64,000 bases of DNA from Hypomyces perniciosus. Taxonomy: Eukaryota; Ascomycota; Sordariomycetes; Hypocreales; Hypocreaceae. The stretch lies in the NCBI GenBank assembly GCA_008477525.1, contig SPDT01000003.1:2046001-2110000 (forward strand), written 5' to 3'. Made by a program: the position numbers and the translations under genes. Below are positions 47,801 through 57,403 of this stretch, one piece after another (positions within the stretch are counted from its first letter, which is position 1; every line of letters begins with the position of its first letter). Under the pieces are notes generated by a model. The model saw nothing but the letters and a program-made list of their open reading frames with translations, made no database searches and was not told where the DNA came from.

Positions 47801-49804
47801 TATGCGTGACGGTTTTATTTGAAGGCCTTACTGAGCCGAGTTTACAGCTTCTCAGCGTTACGAAGAAGCGTCGCACTTCTACACAGGTATCAAGTGCTAA
47901 GTACTAAGCTGGCTAGAGAACAAAAGGATAAATTAATAATTATTCCACGATCCCTTACACAAGCAATAGAAGAGCTCTCTCTTGGCTTCATTATCGAGAA
48001 GAACCTGTCATTCAATATATTCGAATCCCAATTCCTTTCTCAGATACTTCAAAGGCTTGATCCTGATGTCTATGCACAAGTCCCTTGGGCCAGAACAAGT
48101 CGGCGGAGTCATCTCGATATAGTCTTCAACGCCAAGAAGCCAGTTATCCAACAACAACTGCATAATGCCCTGACGAAGATCCATCTTTGCTTTGACCTTT
48201 GGACCTCTCCAAATTATTATTCAATGATAGCTGTTACCGGTCACTTCATCAGTCAGCATGGAAAACAGCAACAACGTCTCCTTGCCCTACAAGAGCAGGT
48301 GGGGTCACACACAGGCAAGAACATCGCGTCTACCTTAATAAATGTCATACAGGATTGGGATATTACTAATATTGGTGTTCTTGTTTCTGATAACGCGTCA
48401 AATAATGACACCTGCATCGAGTACCTCTTCGGGAAGCTTGATGCCTCGATGACGAAGTCTGATATAGCTCATCGGCGAATGCGATGTTATAGGCATATCC
48501 TTAACCTTGTTGGCCGTGCCTTTCTCTTTGCCGAGGATAGTGAGAGCTTCGAGCAAGAGTCACAGATTCTTGAGATCAAAGGCAGCGAAGAAGATGACCT
48601 TCGGCATTGGAGGAAAGCAGGGCCTGTGGGCAAGCTTCGGAATATCGTCAAATATATTCGAGGTTCGACTCAACGCAGCGAACGATTCCGACAATACGCC
48701 AACGAGTCAGAGATTGCAGACGACTACACTATCTATCGAGCGTCATCACTTGAGCTGATTTTAAATAATGAGACGAGGTGGAATTCGACATATTTGATGA
48801 TTGATCGTGCTATTATTAAACGTACACAAATCCAGGCCTTCTTGATAAATGAAAAGGTTGCTGATGGTCAGGATTATATTGGGGATGAAGATATCCTCAC
48901 CTCGGAAGAGTGGCGCCTCCTTATCGAGATCAAGGAAATCCTTCAACCTCTTTATCACCAAACAATGCGAACACAAGGCTTTGGCAAAGGTGACGGCTAT
49001 GGCCGACTTTGGGAGATTATCACAGGAATTGAGTATCTCCTTGACCAATTTGAAGATTGGAGAGTGTTCTTTTTACCTCCCATTAATGAGGCAATTGAAC
49101 AGACACGAAGCCAGATACAATCTACGAATTCAAGTCGATCAATGCGTGGCCGAAGGGGAATACAAGCAGCAGTCTCTGTGAATAGCCTTCCTCAACATAC
49201 AAGAGCTGAATATCTCCCATTAAGCCGTCAACAGCGGCGTGCCAAGCTTGATGAGAAATCTCAAGAGTATCTGCGAGGCTCTATCACAACAGCTTGGAAA
49301 GAGCTGAATGAATATTACACAAAGCTAGGAGACTCGCCTCTCTTTGCTGCTGCTGTAATATTGCACCCAGGCCGCAATATTCGATGGCTTGAGGGCCGTT
49401 GGAGCGATAAGGAACAACTTCCTTGGCTACGTGACGCAAAAGAAGGTCTATTAGACTACTGGAATCGTTAGTATCGGCAGACGGAAGATAATGATGATAC
49501 CAATTCGCCTCTAATTCCATTTAATGCCCTTGTTGCTGCCCAGCCAAAGAAGGAGGATAACCCATTTGAACAGTGGCTCAACAACACCACCACAACACTT
49601 ACAGATACTAGCTCAGAGCTTGATCGATATCTCAGACTCGATCTTCAACAAGTTGATGACCCAATTCGGTCAGCTTCCCTCCTACATCTACAGGTACCCC
49701 TACCTTTAGGTGCCTACTCACAGTAAAAATCACCACCTCTTGACTAGCTACTAAGAAAACACCCTTAAATTCCCCCCTCGCCCTTCCTGGGCCCCTTGAG
49801 CAAG

Positions 49805-51330
49805 ATGGCAACCGCCTCTATCCTCTCGGACGCCCAACCTAACTAAATCACCACCGCCGCCGGGCTGGCAATAAACCCCTAAGACCAGAGAGAGGCCACC
49901 CTAGCTCTCCCGGGCATCGCGAACCCGTTTACACTGCCCATTACACCTAAAAAGCGCCCAATTAAAGAAGTCCGCTTCAAAAACGCTAAAGCCTTAAAAA
50001 TCGACTTTAGCAACGAAACCCTTAAACCTGGCCTTAAAGGAATAGCTAGTTTATATAAACCCTTTAATATATCTCTTTATAGCTGCCTGGCAGAGCAGTA
50101 TATAAAAGAAAAGGAAATTAAAAATGCCTGCAGGGAAGTACTGTTAAGCACTTTTAAAGCTGTTGATGTTTACTTCGCTATACTTAAAGGGAAATATTAT
50201 AGAGCTGCCGCTTTATAGATCGCAAAAGCTTTATAGAAATCTTTTATTAACTTTACTGCTACCTAGCATTATAACCTAAAGGGTATCCTAACCTTTAAGG
50301 AATTAGGCATTAATGACAATAATGCTTAATATCTTAAAGCTATAAGGAAGTAAGCCCCTATTAGCCTATGCAACCTTATAAGCCCTACTTTATTAGATAA
50401 AGATAGCCTGCTTTTACCCACTAGCAAGCTGGGCAAGGGCCTTATAGTATCCTATACCGAGGCGGTTAAGTGAGGTATATAACCTATTAAAATCCCCCCC
50501 TTTATAATAACTAAATAAAAAGAAAAGATAATAAAAAACATTAAAGATAACTTAAAGAAAACCTTTAATAAAGACGCTGGCTTTAAAGCCTTTAATAATA
50601 GGATCTTCCTTTAGGTCCCCTTAAACTATATTTAAAGAAAGAATACTGCTATTAAGGCTAAAAGCAGTATTATTAAGTTCTATAGACTCGACTATATAGA
50701 TATTAGATATATATAAAAGGTATATATAGGCTTTACTATTTAAATTAAAGATTAAAATTCCTATAATAAACTCTTTTTTTTTAAAGTAGAATTTGCTAAA
50801 AAAGAAATAAAATTAAAAAAAGCAGAAAGTTAATAAACTTTTATAGTATAAAGAGTCTTTTATTACTTTACTGACATTAAAGGGACTTACTTTATTAACC
50901 TTTTAGTTACTATAAAAGCGCAATTTTAAATTAAATCTAGCGCCCCCTTTACTAGATATAAACTATTATAGTATAGGGAAGATATTAACTTTTAAAACTA
51001 GATTATTTTATTTAAAAATAAGGTTAAACTTAGCTTTAAACTATTTAAATACTCTGCCCCTATAAAACGGCTAATCTTAAAGGTATAGATTATTTAATAT
51101 AACTGCTGCCTAGGCTTTTATAATCTTAAGGCTTATAACTATATAAAACGCTGTAAGAAGTGCAGCAGGTTATTGCATAAAAAGTGTATAAACCCTAAAC
51201 AGTATATTAACTGTAATAGACTTTACTTATTTACAGCGCTAAACTGCGCAGTATATCTGAAACGCAAAGACAGCAGGATTAAATAGCCTATTAAAGACTA
51301 ACTCTAGGCTATCTAGAAACTTAAAATAAT
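49805..51330 (+). pseudogene. LINE E ORF1 (gag-like, zinc knuckles), broken
   Basis: Begins ATGGCAACCGCC. Readable among stops are KKRPIKEVRFKNAKALKI, KGIASLYKPF and, at about 51095-51250, a zinc-knuckle series (CCLGFYNLKAYNYIKRCKKC, then CINPKQYINCNRLY). That is the nucleic-acid-binding end of Tad1/I-clade ORF1 proteins. Confidence 0.7.
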
Positions 51331-54300
51331 TAAGTTTATTAAAATATACTTAAACATTAGTATAAATAGACTTAAAGTAATCCTTTAAAGGATAACCTAG
51401 GATAAAGACACCTATACCTATACTTACTTTGCAGGAGCTGCAGGAGTAATATAAAACCTATATATAGAGGGCACCTTTACCTTAGCCCTTTAAAGCTAGG
51501 ATAAAAGGCCTACTGTAAATAACGGCGAAGGCAAGTTAATCCTTTCCGCCCTAGTAAAGAGCTCTTTTACACCCTGACCTATAGGCCCTGTAAACCTTTA
51601 TTTAAGCTAGACTCCTGCTTTATCGCAGCTAGTACTAAAAGTCTTAATAAAGTCCTTTATTTGCGTTTTATTAAATGCCTTGTCCTTATTAGAGTTAGCT
51701 ATTTAAGTCGCTAATAATAATATTAATATAGATATTAAATAAATAGTATACCCTAGCAATTAAACTGCTAAAAATATAGCCTTTAAGTCCTGCAGGTAAA
51801 TATAAGATAAAGACTAGAATACTATAATATTATATTTTCTTTTATATAAAAAGGCAGCTTTAATGTTATTTTAATACAGGAACTATAAGTAAAGTAAAAT
51901 TATACCTCCCTATATAGATAAATAAAAAATTACTTAAAGTATAGAACTTTTAACCCTTTAAGGAACTAGATATAAAACCCCCTTTTAATTTTTATATATA
52001 TTAAGATTTTACTTAACCTACTAGCAATTTAACTATAACCAGTTAAACTTAAAGATTATAATATATATTAAATATAGGTTTATAACTATACTATTATTAA
52101 TATTTACTGTAAGGCAATAGAAACTATTATAATAAATATCTTTAAAAGGTAAGGGCGCCCCCTTTTAAGAATTATTATAGTAAGGGACTTTAATATAATA
52201 TATTAGACTTAATAACCTGGCAGCAGGATTAATACTGTGGGAAATTAAATAAAAGAATAAATAAAAAAAGCAGGTCTTTTTCCCTCTTTTATTAATATAT
52301 TAACTAACTATTACAGTAATATAATCGACTTAGTCTTTATTAATATAGCTGCCTAGACAGTAATAGATAAATAATTAAATATAAAGTTAAACTACTTTAT
52401 ATTTATTATTACTCTGCTAGACTTAATAGCCCCGCTAACTATTAAAGGCAAACTTTATATTTTATTTAAATCCTTTTTAGATTTTAGCTAATTAATATAT
52501 AGTTATAAATCCTGCCTACTAGACCTAGACTTTAACAGTATTATATAAAAGGACTTAAATAAAGCGGCTTAAGCTTTATAAGACTTTTTTACTACTACTA
52601 TAATAAAGGCCGGTAAAAGAAGGTATTAAAACAGCTATAGTGCACTATAGTAGGACTATAACTGCAGAAAAGTATAAAGGGCAGTAATAGTAACTGCTAA
52701 TATATTTAAAGAAAAAAAAGCTATTAAAAAGACCTTATATATAACTGTTTTATAAAAGAAAGTAGCCTACTAGGATTTAATTATAGCTGCGGCAGGATTA
52801 GGTAAAGGTATATTTTAGGTAGTTAAATAAAGGAAGGCTATTAATTAATTTTAACTATTACTTTTAATAGATAGGGACTGCTAGGTTATAGATTTAATAA
52901 ATAAAGTTACCTTTTTGCAGAAGATAGTCTTTAAATACAGGGAAGTATTTAAAGATATTAATGCCTTTTAGGATTATTTAGTCTGCCTTTTTAAAAATAT
53001 TTCCTAAAATAAGGAACTAAATAAGGAAGAAGTAATAAAAGCTATTATTAAAGTAGGGAATATTGCCTTTAAAGTAAATAGGATTTTAATAAAACTTTTT
53101 AAAATAGCTTAGCTAATAGTCTGCGACTTTACATATAAACTCTTTAAAGGACACCTAAAGATTAAATACTACTTAACCCCTTTTTAAAATATTAAAGTAA
53201 CTTTTATATTTAAGTTAAATAAAGCAGATTACTTTAAATATAAAGCTTAATAGCTGATTTTACTTTTATTATATATAAGTAAAGGCCCAAAGAGGCTATT
53301 AGCGTAAAGGATTATAAAAGATACACTTAAGTATAGAGTACTTTTAAAATAATATTTTAAAGCTTTATTAAAAAGGAGCGCCATAGACCTCTTTGCCTGT
53401 TTTATTTATAATATAAAATTAATACTTTTAAAAGGAAAGGAGGTATTAATCTTTACTTTTAATATTTTAAAAGCTTTTAATATTATAATAAAGAACTATA
53501 TAACCTTCCGACTTAAAGAATAAAGATAGCTAGATTAGTTTATTAAATAAATAGAGTCTTTCTTAAGCGACTATATAGTCTCTATTTAAAAAAAAGATAA
53601 TATTACCTTCCCTTATAGTAAATTTAAATACAGAACTCTTTAAAGATCCCCTTGTTTATTAATTTTATTTATATTATATATTACCCTACTTTTAGAAATA
53701 GGATAAGCCAGCAATAAACGCTTTAGCTATATAAACAATATTGCTTTCCTGGCTATAGGCCTTTACACAGGCTATACCTTAATAATATTATAAAATAAGC
53801 TAAACTAGGCAGTCTAGTAAGGTTAAAAAAACGCAATCTCTTTTACTTTAAATAAAGCTAGACTCCTTTACTTTTATAAAAGATATAGACTTAATCTTTA
53901 ATATTTAGTAATACTAAAAAGAAAATAGGTTAACTTTAAAAAATATATAAAATAACTTAGTGTTATTTTTAACCTTAAGCTATTATTTAAAAAATATATA
54001 AAGATTTAGGCAGGTAAGGCCTTAAAGACAGCTAACTTCTTAAAAAGCCTTAATAAGACCTAAAAAGGCTCCCCCTTTAATACAGTAGCTATAGCAGCTA
54101 AAGCCTATATACTACTAGTCGCCCTATATAGTATAAAGGTATAGTGGCCTAGCTTAAAGAGAGAATCTAAGAATAACCTTAATAGGATAATAAATATACG
54201 TATTAATAACCTTATAGTAAAATTAAATAAAGCCTTTAAAACTACAGCTTATACTATCCTTTTAATTTAAAAGACTACCTTTATCCTAATACTTTATAAA

Positions 54301-55560
54301 GAGTCTAGTATCCTGCCTATATTTATAGTTCTCGCCTAAGCGAGACTAAGAAACGCTGCCTAACTTACAGGTCTAGACTATTTTTATTTATTAACTAATA
54401 GGATTAATAAACTAAACGCCTAGCTCCCTGCAACTCGCTTATAAAGGATAGCCAAACTTATTAACAGGTTTATCTAGCCTACCCTTTTCGTCTATAAACC
54501 CTACTTTATTAAAGCTGGCCTAAGCTTTAAAATATTTAAAAAAAAGGTAGCTATATAAAAGCACTTTAAATTAATAAATTTACTGCCAGCCTTAACAGTA
54601 ATAGCTTATTTAAATAACTCTTAACTTAATAGGAAGACTAAATAAAGAGCAGCAGTATACTATAAAGCTACAGTCTATAAAGACTATAGGCTACTCCTAA
54701 TATAGAGGTCTATAATATAAAAGCTATAAAAGCTGCTAAAGCAATTAAAATAGCAGCTAAATTTATAAAGAATAACCCTAGAATTAATAAAATATATATT
54801 TTTCTTAATAATATATTAATAGTTAAAGGCCTATTAAATAAAGCCTTAACTTTATTATAAAAAGAGTTTATATAGTTTTAATATATAGCAAAAGAGATAT
54901 ACCCTTATAAAGTATTTATTTCCTAGGTATTAGGCTATAAAGATATATAAAGTAATAAAATAGTAAATAAACTAATAAAGGAAAAGATAGCCTTTAATCT
55001 CCCCCTATAAAGTTAAAGTATTTTAATATATATTAAATATTAAATAAAAGTAGAAAAAAAAAACCTTTTAAAAAAAATATTAAAAGGCAAACGCCTTAAA
55101 AAGCTATTAACTATAAGACTTAAAGGCACTGCTAAATCCCTTAAAACTAAAACTCTTTTAATTTATCTTATATAGGCTACTGGCAGAAAAGTCTAGTTAT
55201 AGAGACTTTTAAAGCTATTATAACTATTTTAGCCATAATACGCAATCCTATTATAGATATAGCTCCTTTAAAGAGCCAGGGCACTTTACTAAATACCATA
55301 TAATAAGGAGCTTCCTCTCTAAAACACTAAAAGGCGAGAGACTAGTTATATACCTACTAGGACCTAAAGGGAGTAAGGCTTTCTAAAAGCTGGTAAAGGA
55401 GGTAAACCTATATAGCCCCTCTCTGCAAGATATAGATTAAAAACACACTAAAACTTTCCTTTATCTAGCAAAATATAGCGAACAGGGTCTAGCCCCCTGG
55501 CTCTTACTGACCTGTTGCCTAAATGAGGCTATTATACCTAGATACAGAGTGGTCGTAAAT
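51331..55560 (+). pseudogene. LINE E ORF2 (endonuclease, reverse transcriptase, RNase H), broken
   Basis: The endonuclease part is barely readable. Reverse transcriptase is clear from about 53100 (VCDFTYKLFKGHLKIKYYL) to the catalytic box at about 53720, now RFSYINNIAFLAIG where the family has YADD. The thumb/RNase H end follows (INKLNAWLPATRL-like; ARYSE-like) to GLAPWLLLTCCLNE-like text near 55490. Many stops; boundaries approximate. Confidence 0.65.
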
Positions 55561-55847
55561 AGTAATAAAAATAATAAAAATAAAAAGACCCAATTCGGTG
55601 GTGGATCTCGCAACAATCGGTATTTCCAACGCTCAGCAAGCTTGCCCTCGATATATTTGCTATTCCTGCAATGGCTGCCGACTGTAAGAGAGAATTTAGC
55701 TTGGCCAAATTGACATTATCATCACAAAGGGTATCGATCAGTCCTGCAATTCTTGAGATGCTACAATGTATGAAGAATTGGCTACGGAGTGGCGCTGTTT
55801 CCCTTGGGGACTGTCTTTTACTTACTACAACCTCAATCGATGTGTAA

Positions 55848-55993
55848 TTTATCACGAGACGAGACAATCACGAACGATAAGACCGATTGGCAATATAATA
55901 TGGCATCAGGGGAGTAGATTGATAAGGAAGCTGGCCATCAGAAACAGGGAGGGATTGGGCTTCAATTGAGGAACCAAGGATCACGAGAATGCT
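55848..55993. other. 3' untranslated part of the hAT element
   Basis: Short non-coding stretch between the transposase stop and the subterminal repeats. Nothing else seen. Confidence 0.5.
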
Positions 55994-56079
55994 GTCAAAT
56001 ATATCAAATATTTGACAAATCAGTCAAATACTCAAATATGATGCCCATATTTGACTTATTTGATTTGACGGCAGCCCTG
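55994..56079. repeat. right terminus of the hAT element with subterminal TCAAATA repeats
   Basis: TCAAATA-like words in both orientations are packed here (e.g. tcaaatatatcaaatatttg). The stretch ends ATTTGACGGCAGCCCTG at 56079; on the other strand the element thus starts CAGGGCTGCCGTCAAAT, a typical hAT end (CAG...). Subterminal repeats are where hAT transposases bind. No matching left end was found near 47.8 kb. Confidence 0.82.
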
Positions 56080-56434
56080 GGTCGTAGTTGAGGCGGTAGA
56101 AGTATTGAACCATGCAGTCGACAGCTTGTGGGTCCTCCTCGTCCAGGTCAATGGTGATTGGATTGGATGAGATCTGGTGAGAATCGTCATGGTTGGCATT
56201 GGACTTCTGTTTGTCTTTACGGGCTGCCTCAATGAAAGGAGAGCGGGGGCAGATAATGTTCTGATGGACATGGTAGTGCCTGCCGGCGGAAATTGTCAAG
56301 TCCGAGTAGATACCAGTTAGGAGGAGCCTATCATGCTGATGTTAGCGTTGAACCCCCAAGACAAGCAGATATGTAGTTTTGTACTTTTCTAGAGTGGCCG
56401 GGAGCTCCTTCTGCGGGTCATTGTCTGGAAGCAT
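56024..56434 (-). CDS. BTB/POZ-domain protein, 3' end replaced by hAT insertion
   Basis: Minus-strand gene with ATG at 56434-56432, first exon 56434-56385, a 57-nt intron (gtacaa...ctaac...tag, 56384-56328) and second exon from 56327. The join reads MLPDNDPQKELPATLEK then LLLTGIYSDLTISAGRHYHV, the usual start of fungal BTB proteins (short leader, then 'YSDLTI.CG...VHK'). NIICPRSPFIEAARK and DEEDPQAVDCMVQYFYRLNY follow. BTB domains mediate dimerisation and adaptor contacts. At 56079 coding runs into the hAT terminus and reads GLPSNQISQIWASYLSI before a stop, so the C-terminal half is lost. The frame upstream of the ATG is also open, so the start could be earlier. Confidence 0.72.
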
Positions 56435-56765
56435 GTTGGCAGAGGCCAGGGACCGAGATGTAGGGTCCTTCTGTGGTGGGGGGTGTTGGACGAGGAAGGT
56501 TGAAAAGGTCGGGAAAAGCGGCTTGGGCGTTGGTGGTGTCGTTCCAGGCGAATATGCCGTCTTCCAGCAAGGTCTTGATGATGTCGACGAGATTGTCGGT
56601 GAAGAGACCAAAGACGTCCAGATTGTGGCGGTTGAGAAGGGTTCGGATAGCCTTCGGCTTACGGATGCAGGAACCGTCAAAAGTAGTGAAGATGCGCCTG
56701 CAGTCTTGATTGCAGTAAACTCGCTTCCTATCAGCGTGGGAGTGCAGCATATACAAAGAGGCCAA
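56418..56765 (-). CDS. hypothetical protein, 115 codons, doubtful
   Basis: Open frame just upstream of and overlapping the BTB start in another frame. It reads protein-like in the middle (NLVDIIKTLLEDGIFAWND). I do not recognise it. It may be a small gene, an upstream frame in the BTB leader, or chance. Confidence 0.2.
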   Translation of the reverse strand: MASLYMLHSHADRKRVYCNQDCRRIFTTFDGSCIRKPKAIRTLLNRHNLDVFGLFTDNLVDIIKTLLEDGIFAWNDTTNAQAAFPDLFNLPRPTPPTTEGPYISVPGLCQHASRQ

Positions 56766-57403
56766 TATTGGCGGATTTGTAGTAGAGAATGGGTGAGGGG
56801 TTGTCTGAGAGAGATAGAGGTGGTATTCGGCTGCAGGGGAATGCTAAGGTGGGGATAGCAAAGAGTCGTGTCAACGAAGGGTATAATTCAAGATGGTGTT
56901 CTCAAGGTTAGGGGAGGATTAAGGTTGAGGGTAGGGACTAAGCTAAGATGTGTAGGGATCAGTCACAAGGGTGGATTAGATTTGGAGCAAATAGTGGCTG
57001 TCGGGGAGACTTGGATAAGAGGCGAGTATTGGCTTTCGTGTTAACGTCGACTGATAAGCCAGACATCACGTAATGTTTTAATAGGCATTTGAGGCGATGC
57101 AGAGGGTCAGATGAGAGAAACTAAGACTAGATAGCTACCTGGGATCGGTGATTGGTGAAGTGAATTACGGTCGATAAAGCAGCGGAGAGAGTTGGCCACT
57201 CTGTTCTGTCGCCCTCGTCACCCCCAAGATCGGACAAACACCGCCTTCACGATTCTTTGGTGTCACCCAATACTCTGGTAGTTGAACCTTTACTTGTCAG
57301 TCTAACCTTGGGTCTGCGGTCACTCTTGAAGCCCTAGACCAGCTCATCTTCTGTATCAAGTTGGGCCTGTGGAAGCAAGGATTTGATAATGTACATATTT
57401 CTT
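56766..57403. other. intergenic between BTB and NB-ARC genes
   Basis: Ordinary composition; includes the 3' flank of the NB-ARC gene (stop at 57404-57406). No gene seen. Confidence 0.5.

Larger units (their letters stand above)
49671..55586 (+). mobile_element. LINE E: probably full-length Tad1-like LINE
   Basis: 5.9 kb with a 13-bp TSD GACCCAATTCGGT (49658-49670 and 55587-55599), a little-mutated 5' leader, two coding regions and an A-rich 3' end (AGTAATAAAAATAATAAAAA). It sits inside the hAT transposase gene. Heavily RIP-mutated after about 50000. It is the reference for recognising the truncated copies A-D. Confidence 0.92.
47819..55847 (+). pseudogene. hAT-family transposase gene, N-terminus lost, split by LINE E
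   Basis: DNA transposase of the hAT superfamily. The first segment (47819-49657) is nearly unmutated. It shows the first catalytic Asp region CFDLWTSPNYYSMIAVTGHF, the second in GVLVSDNASNND, the conserved RCYRHILNLV, NNETRWNSTYLMIDRA, and SPLFAAAVILHPGRN. A TAG at 49469-49471 interrupts it (CAG to TAG would explain it), and reading continues to QQVDDPIR. LINE E follows. The gene resumes at 55600 in the same frame with the C-terminal dimerisation region (TLSKLALDIFAIPAMAAD, then KLTLSSQRVSISPAILEML) and ends TAA at 55845-55847. The BED zinc finger expected at the N-terminus is absent; LINE D sequence ends where it should be. Not functional. Confidence 0.9.

Noticed and set aside
47819..49471. 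complete 550-residue transposase
   Set aside because: The stop at 49469 is a likely CAG-to-TAG change; conserved sequence continues beyond it and after LINE E, and the N-terminal zinc finger is missing.
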